From positions 1 to 9,780 of the forward strand of contig JADFHG010000091.1 of assembly GCA_022567365.1 (NCBI GenBank): DNA of 9,780 nucleotides, in the 5' to 3' direction. The position numbers and the translations under genes were made by a program. Within the stretch, counting starts at the first letter, position 1, and each line of letters starts with the position of its first letter. This document shows positions 6,294 to 9,780 of this stretch, one piece after another. Under the pieces are notes generated by a model. The model did not search any database. It was not told the DNA's origin and worked only from the letters and a program-made list of their open reading frames with translations. Source of the DNA: Planctomycetota bacterium (GTDB taxonomy: Bacteria > Planctomycetota > Phycisphaerae > UBA1845).

Positions 6294-7769
6294 GTGTCTT
6301 CCGTGATCGAGGCTCGCACAGTCGAACGTCTTTCGAGGTTCTTTGGGTTGCGCGTCAAAGACAAGACCACCATCAAGCTCGGGCTCGTCGGTCTCGCCGT
6401 GCTTCTCGCGGCGTGGCTGGCGTTGTTCCAGCCGTTTGCACAGCCGGGCACGTCCGATGGTGTGACGCAGGCAGGTCACCGCTGCCTCGGGATCTTCGCG
6501 GTTTGCGTCGCGCTCTGGTTCACCAACGTCATCCCCCTGGCCGCGACCGGTCTGCTCGCGATCGCCATGTTGCCCCTTTTGCACGTGCTTCCCGCGGATG
6601 AGGCCTTTGCCCTGTTCGGCAATTCGGCGGTGTTCTTCATGCTCGGCGTGTTTCTTCTCGCCGCGGCGATGATCACCACGGGCCTGTCCAAGCGGATCAC
6701 ACTTCTCGCGCTTCACCGATTCGACGGCAGCCCTCAGCGATTGGCCACGGGCGTAGCCGTATCCGCCGCCGCGCTGGCGATGTTCATGCCGGAGCACGCC
6801 GTAGCGGCGATGATCTATCCGATCATCATCGAGATCGTCGATGCCCTGAAACTCTCGAAGGGGAGCAACTATGCCAAGAAGCTGTTTCTCAGCCTGGCTT
6901 GGGGCGCGATCATTGGAGGCGTCGGCACGATGCTCGGCGGGGCGCGCGCGCCGCTGGCGCTGAGCCTCCTGAAAAGTGCCCATCCGGACAAGACGATCGG
7001 TTTCGTGAGCTGGATGGTCGCGGCATTGCCGGTGGTGCTCATTATGATCGTGATCGCGGTAATCATGCTCCGCAGGCGCGTGCCCGACGACATCACCGAC
7101 GTTCGCCCGGCCACACGGATGCTGGCGGAGCGGGTCAATCGTCTGGGTCCGATGTCGGGCGTGGAGCGTCGCCTGGCGGTGCTGGGGTTCCTCACGATTG
7201 CGGCGTGGATGACCTGCGATCTGCACAAGATCGATCTGGCCGTGATCGCGCTGGTCTCGGCGGGGATGTTGTTCGTGCTTCGCATCGTGGATTGGCAGTC
7301 GCTTCAGGGTTATGTGAACTGGGGCGTGCTGCTCATGTACGGCGGGGCGATCGCCCTCGGCAAGGCGCTCGCCCAGACCCATGCCCTGGAGTGGTTCGCC
7401 CGGCAGGTCGTGGACCCGGGCGCATCGCCGTTCATGGTGGTCGTGCTGATGGCGACCGTGGCGATCATTTTGACCGAGGGGATCAGCAATTCCGCGGCGG
7501 TGGCGGTGCTACTGCCCATCGGTTATTCATTGGGTGAGATGACTGGGGTAAGCCCGGCGATGATGACGCTGGCGGTGACGATTCCCGCGGGTCTGGCGTT
7601 TCTCCTGCCGATCAGTTCGCCGCCGAATGCGATCAGCTTCTCCGCGGGGCACTACAGCGTGCGCGAGGTGGTCCAGCTCGGTTGGCCCATGACCGTGTGT
7701 GCCTTGATCGTGGTCATCGGCGTGATGGGGATTTGGTGGACACTGGTCTTGAAGATCAACACCTGGTGA
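6294..7769 (+). CDS. SLC13/DASS-family anion transporter
   Basis: Polytopic inner-membrane carrier of the divalent anion:Na+ symporter family, which imports sulfate, dicarboxylates or similar anions. The 491-aa product has about 11 hydrophobic segments, including the family-like stretches FTNVIPLAATGLLAIAMLP (76-94), FGNSAVFFMLGVFLLAAAM (108-126), TEGISNSAAVAVLLPI (394-409) and LPISSPPNAISF (438-449). The two SNT signatures of well-studied members are altered: the second reads SNS (398-400), and the expected first site reads MPEHA (165-169). The GTG start lacks a clear Shine-Dalgarno; an in-frame GTG at 6303 is an alternative, and a stop at 6258 bounds the frame. The stop is 6 nt before cysC, implying co-transcription and pointing to sulfate or a related anion as cargo (inference). 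Confidence 0.85.
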   Translation: MSSVIEARTVERLSRFFGLRVKDKTTIKLGLVGLAVLLAAWLALFQPFAQPGTSDGVTQAGHRCLGIFAVCVALWFTNVIPLAATGLLAIAMLPLLHVLPADEAFALFGNSAVFFMLGVFLLAAAMITTGLSKRITLLALHRFDGSPQRLATGVAVSAAALAMFMPEHAVAAMIYPIIIEIVDALKLSKGSNYAKKLFLSLAWGAIIGGVGTMLGGARAPLALSLLKSAHPDKTIGFVSWMVAALPVVLIMIVIAVIMLRRRVPDDITDVRPATRMLAERVNRLGPMSGVERRLAVLGFLTIAAWMTCDLHKIDLAVIALVSAGMLFVLRIVDWQSLQGYVNWGVLLMYGGAIALGKALAQTHALEWFARQVVDPGASPFMVVVLMATVAIILTEGISNSAAVAVLLPIGYSLGEMTGVSPAMMTLAVTIPAGLAFLLPISSPPNAISFSAGHYSVREVVQLGWPMTVCALIVVIGVMGIWWTLVLKINTW

Positions 7770-7775
7770 TCGAAC

Positions 7776-8378
7776 GTGCGCAAGGGTTTCACAATCTGGT
7801 TGACGGGGATTTCCGGTTCGGGCAAGAGCACGATCGGCGCCGGCGTGCGCGACGCGCTCAAGCAACGGGGTCGGTCTGTCGAGCTTCTCGACTCGGGGCG
7901 CATCCGCAAGCAGATCAACCGTAGCCTGGGCTTCAGCCGCGAGGAGATCGAGGCGCATACGATGCGCCTGGGGTACGAATGCAATCTGCTCAATCGCAAC
8001 GGGGTCATCGCGATTGTCGCGGCCGTCTCGCCTTACCGCGACGTACGCGACCGCCTCCGGGAGTACATCGACGACTTCGTCGAGGTTTACTGCCGCTGCG
8101 CGATGGAGGTCTTGCTCGCGCGCGATGACAAGGGGCTCTTTGAACGGGCCAAACGCGGAGAGATTCAGCACGTCGCCGGAATCAACGCGCCCTACGAGGA
8201 ACCCATATCGCCGGAGACACTGCTGAACACGGACCAGCAGGGGAAAGAGGAATGCGTGTATAAGGTCGTCGCCACGCTGGAGGTTCTCGGGCGAATCGAA
8301 CGCGTCGAGTCGGCGTGCTATTCGGCTGAGGAAGAGGCGATGATCCGTCGTCGGCTTCATGATCTCGGGTATCTTTAG
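7776..8378 (+). CDS. cysC: Adenylyl-sulfate (APS) kinase-like protein
   Basis: Expected reaction: APS + ATP gives PAPS + ADP, the activated sulfate used for reduction or sulfation. The 200-aa product has a P-loop GISGSGKST (11-19), the substrate-loop sequence VSPYRDVRDRLREYI (84-98), and the late motifs GLFERAKRGEI (120-130) and GINAPYEEP (135-143), all in the family's order. The usual LDGDnvR reads LDSGRIR (38-44): the first Asp is kept and the second is Gly, which could weaken activity or reflect a subfamily. After about residue 178 a short tail ends in EEEAMIRRRLHDLGYL. The GTG start is 6 nt after the transporter stop with little upstream Shine-Dalgarno, suggesting translational coupling. 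No cysD/cysN or sat is in the window. Confidence 0.88.
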   Translation: MRKGFTIWLTGISGSGKSTIGAGVRDALKQRGRSVELLDSGRIRKQINRSLGFSREEIEAHTMRLGYECNLLNRNGVIAIVAAVSPYRDVRDRLREYIDDFVEVYCRCAMEVLLARDDKGLFERAKRGEIQHVAGINAPYEEPISPETLLNTDQQGKEECVYKVVATLEVLGRIERVESACYSAEEEAMIRRRLHDLGYL

Positions 8379-8420
8379 GGATTCTAGCAAAACCGAGCCG
8401 CGGGCTTCAGCCCGCGCGGT
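8378..8420. repeat. REP-like hairpin plus promoter-like word after cysC
   Basis: Hairpin CGCGGGCT-TC-AGCCCGCG (8399-8416) has an 8-bp stem. Read on the minus strand it gives the GGGCTGAAGCCC core, whose translation RGLKPAA is common in spurious ORFs of several phyla (from memory). It begins 21 nt beyond the cysC stop, so it may protect or end the transporter-cysC mRNA. Bases 8378-8396 match the hppA -10 region (5054-5072) at 17 of 19 positions; on the minus strand this reads TGCTAGAAT, an extended -10 pointing into cysC. Confidence 0.5.
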
Positions 8421-8616
8421 CTCTCGCCGTTTGATACGTTGCGAATGTCGAAGGATCCGCCATGCGAAATCGGGAATTGCTCTCGTTGCGCGTGGCATCG
8501 CAAGGCACGGCGGCCCGTAGTAGGATCACTGGCCGTATCGTTCAGATGGCGGCCTCTTGAAGAAGTCGTTCTCCTCCGAAAAAGTATCGGCCGCCCCCCC
8601 GTGGCGACCGTGCAAT

Positions 8617-8632
8617 ACCCAAGAACGTGGGT
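8617..8632. repeat. Short inverted repeat upstream of tRNA-Leu
   Basis: ACCCA-N6-TGGGT forms a 5-bp inverted repeat 26 nt before the tRNA. It may be a small hairpin in the tRNA leader or a binding site. The rest of 8421-8658 holds a C7 run (8594-8600) and no supported gene; no convincing tRNA promoter was found. Confidence 0.25.
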
Positions 8633-8658
8633 CGACGGCACCGCATGAATCCAGGCTT

Positions 8659-8742
8659 GGGCGAGTGGCGGAATGGCAGACGCTGGGGACTTAAAATCCC
8701 CTGGGGTAATACCCCGTGCGGGTTCGATTCCCGCCTCGCCTA
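8659..8742 (+). tRNA. tRNA-Leu (anticodon UAA)
   Basis: The 84-nt cloverleaf fits by hand. Acceptor GGGCGAG (8659-8665) pairs with CTCGCCT (8735-8741), the first pair being G-U. D-stem GCG (8668-8670) pairs with CGC (8681-8683). The anticodon stem GGGGA/TCCCC (8685-8689/8697-8701) encloses CTTAAAA, giving anticodon TAA for codon UUA. A long variable arm GGGG-TAATA-CCCC (8703-8715) is the class II hallmark, and the T-stem GCGGG/CCCGC (8718-8722/8730-8734) encloses TTCGATT. The discriminator is A8742. CCA is not encoded, so it must be added by the nucleotidyltransferase. Confidence 0.96.
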
Positions 8743-8762
8743 GTCTTCTCGTGTAGTGGTTT

Positions 8763-8778
8763 GCGGGCATTCGCCCGT
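8763..8778 (+). terminator. Hairpin after tRNA-Leu
   Basis: A GCGGGC-ATT(C)-GCCCGT stem (five Watson-Crick pairs plus one G-U) lies 20 nt beyond the tRNA. No T-tract follows. It could separate the tRNA from the converging dockerin gene. Confidence 0.3.
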
Positions 8779-8806
8779 CGCTCCCGCTCATCGACGACCG
8801 GCACGC

Positions 8807-8825
8807 TTTGTACGCTATTTGTACG
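8807..8825. repeat. TTTGTACG direct repeat, 11-bp period
   Basis: TTTGTACG occurs at 8807-8814 and 8818-8825, 11 bp apart, about one helical turn. It sits between the tRNA and the 3' end of the dockerin gene. It may be chance. Confidence 0.3.
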
Positions 8826-8867
8826 ATTCGCGCGCGGCCGGCCAGCGCCTGAACACGCAATCCGTCA

Positions 8868-9758
8868 CTACGGCAATGTAGCCCCAAGCCAGGTTTCACC
8901 TCCGTATGGACTCTTGTTGAGCAGATTGATAACGCGTAGCACGTCGTTGAGGTTCGTGATGCCGCTTCGGTCGGTGTCGGTCTGATACGATGGCGGCATG
9001 GGATCGATGACGCCGTTGAGGGCATCGACGAGGAAGAGCACGTCGTTCGTGCCGCTGTACTTGTCGTTGTTCACATCGGCCGGGAGGTAGCCGATGCGCG
9101 TGACCGCGCCGGTTGGCCAGTGGGTGATCGTTGTCCAGGCCTGTGTCGGAATGAAGCCGTCGAAGTGGACGGTGGCCGTGTTGCCATCCACAGTCACATT
9201 GGTCACGGTCGGCGCGTCGCCCGGCGGACTGATGACGACCGCGAAGTCTTCGGCGTTCATCTCGCCCGGCGGTTCATCGAACGTCATCGCAATCGAATCC
9301 CAACCCGCAGGGTCGCTGCCGTCCGGCGCCGATGGTTGACGCGCGTCGATTGCACCACAGGGCGGGTCGGTGGGGACCGGGTTAATACCGAATAGGTACG
9401 CCGATGGGGAGACGATCATTGCCAGGTTTCCACTGATGGACACTGAAGAGCCGAAGCCGTCGCTTGCTGCTGCGTCGGACGCGGTGAGCTTCTGCTCTTC
9501 GACCCACGTGCTTCCGTTGAAGCGGTACACAAATGCTGACCCGGAATCGATTTTCCCGTCGTCGTCAGAAGGCGATCCGACCACGGCCACATCGCCATGG
9601 AGGGACACTGAGAACCCGAACTGATCACCTTCGGCCGTGTCGGTCGCGGTCAGCTTGGCGCCCTCGTTGACTCGACACTGCCCGTCGGCATGCTGGATCG
9701 GGAGGACTGAAACCAGAGAAAGCGACCCGAGCAATGGTTGCAAAAGTGACAGCCTCAT
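8868..9758 (-). CDS. Secreted FG-GAP-repeat protein with C-terminal type I dockerin
   Basis: Predicted exported protein of 296 aa. ATG 9758 is well supported by GGAGG (9765-9769) 6 nt upstream. Residues 1-26 form a signal peptide, probably ending near HADGQ. Residues 32-86 are one FG-GAP-type unit (KLTA..., FGFSVSLHGDVAVVG, DDDG, SGSAFVYRFNGSTWV). A second unit at 87-125 starts canonically (EEQKLTASD, SSVSISGN) but lacks the DDDG...GS stretch. Residues about 134-225 form a beta-rich linker domain (GAIDARQPS, GWDSIAMTF, RIGYLPADVN). The dockerin at 227-282 has two Ca-binding loops, DVNNDKYSGTND and DTDRSGITNLND. Dockerins bind cohesins, but in planctomycetes they also occur outside cellulosomes (from memory). 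A propeller normally needs about seven repeats, so this protein is too short to form one alone. The substrate is unknown. Confidence 0.85.
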   Translation of the reverse strand: MRLSLLQPLLGSLSLVSVLPIQHADGQCRVNEGAKLTATDTAEGDQFGFSVSLHGDVAVVGSPSDDDGKIDSGSAFVYRFNGSTWVEEQKLTASDAAASDGFGSSVSISGNLAMIVSPSAYLFGINPVPTDPPCGAIDARQPSAPDGSDPAGWDSIAMTFDEPPGEMNAEDFAVVISPPGDAPTVTNVTVDGNTATVHFDGFIPTQAWTTITHWPTGAVTRIGYLPADVNNDKYSGTNDVLFLVDALNGVIDPMPPSYQTDTDRSGITNLNDVLRVINLLNKSPYGGETWLGATLP

Positions 9759-9764
9759 ATCTAA

Positions 9765-9769
9765 CCTCC
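9765..9769 (-). promoter_or_regulatory. Strong Shine-Dalgarno for the dockerin gene
   Basis: GGAGG on the minus strand, 6 nt before ATG 9758, is the best ribosome binding site in the window and fixes this start. The promoter lies beyond the window edge. Confidence 0.75.
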
Positions 9770-9780
9770 AACGTTATTTG

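Noticed and set aside
6093..7382. 429-aa minus-strand ORF opposite the SLC13 transporter
   Set aside because: His/Arg/Glu-rich shadow with no domain; the plus strand encodes a clear membrane transporter.
7527..8498. 323-aa minus-strand ORF opposite cysC
   Set aside because: A shadow of the transporter end and of cysC, with no family signature.
8557..8587. TTGAAG ... AAGTAT as a tRNA promoter
   Set aside because: The spacer is 19 nt, the -10 match is poor, and the distance to the tRNA is long.
8659..8742. tRNA-Leu as an integration (att) site
   Set aside because: No repeated tRNA 3' end, integrase or mobile-element gene was seen in the window.
8384..9025. 213-aa minus-strand ORF across the tRNA
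   Set aside because: It reads the antisense of tRNA-Leu (GIEPARGITPGDFKSPASAIPP) and of the REP-like hairpin (RGLKPAA), two classic sources of false proteins, and overlaps the dockerin gene in another frame.

Overview
The window looks like GC-rich bacterial chromosome, most likely from a planctomycete (Planctomycetota, perhaps a Phycisphaerae-like lineage). The main pointer is a small secreted protein that combines FG-GAP-type repeats with a C-terminal type I dockerin, a combination I associate with planctomycetes. Frequent TTG/GTG starts and RGLKPAA-type hairpin repeats fit but are not specific. The taxonomic call is inference. No phage, transposase, CRISPR array or defence gene was seen.

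Layout. 1-1563 (+): most of a membrane glycosyltransferase of the PMT/ArnT type, probably cut at its 5' end by the window edge. 1564-2161: gene-free, with a long imperfect hairpin and a second palindrome just beyond the hppA stop. 2162-4873 (-): membrane-bound, K+-dependent-type proton/sodium-pumping pyrophosphatase (hppA), enlarged to 903 aa by about 130 extra residues in a predicted extracytoplasmic loop and about 24 in a cytosolic loop. 4874-5323: divergent regulatory region with an extended -10 promoter for hppA, a 30-bp tandem repeat, and a 14-bp palindrome abutting a -10-like box for apt. 5324-5938 (+): adenine phosphoribosyltransferase (apt). 5939-6293: gene-free, with a roughly 105-bp hairpin-rich element. 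6294-7769 and 7776-8378 (+): a tight two-gene operon of an SLC13/DASS anion transporter and an APS-kinase-like protein (cysC). 8659-8742 (+): tRNA-Leu(UAA). 8868-9758 (-): the secreted FG-GAP/dockerin protein.

How the genes may work together. Apt releases pyrophosphate when it makes AMP, and the divergently transcribed pump hydrolyses pyrophosphate to energise the membrane; sulfate activation upstream of CysC also releases pyrophosphate. A shared PPi theme is therefore plausible, but it is inference. The transporter-CysC pair suggests import of sulfate or a related anion followed by PAPS formation; no other sulfur-assimilation gene is present, so the end use (reduction or sulfation) is open. 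The most unusual items are the enlarged pyrophosphatase, the tandem repeat in the hppA-apt region, the non-canonical motifs in the transporter and kinase, and a 19-nt promoter-like word shared by the hppA upstream region and the cysC 3' flank.
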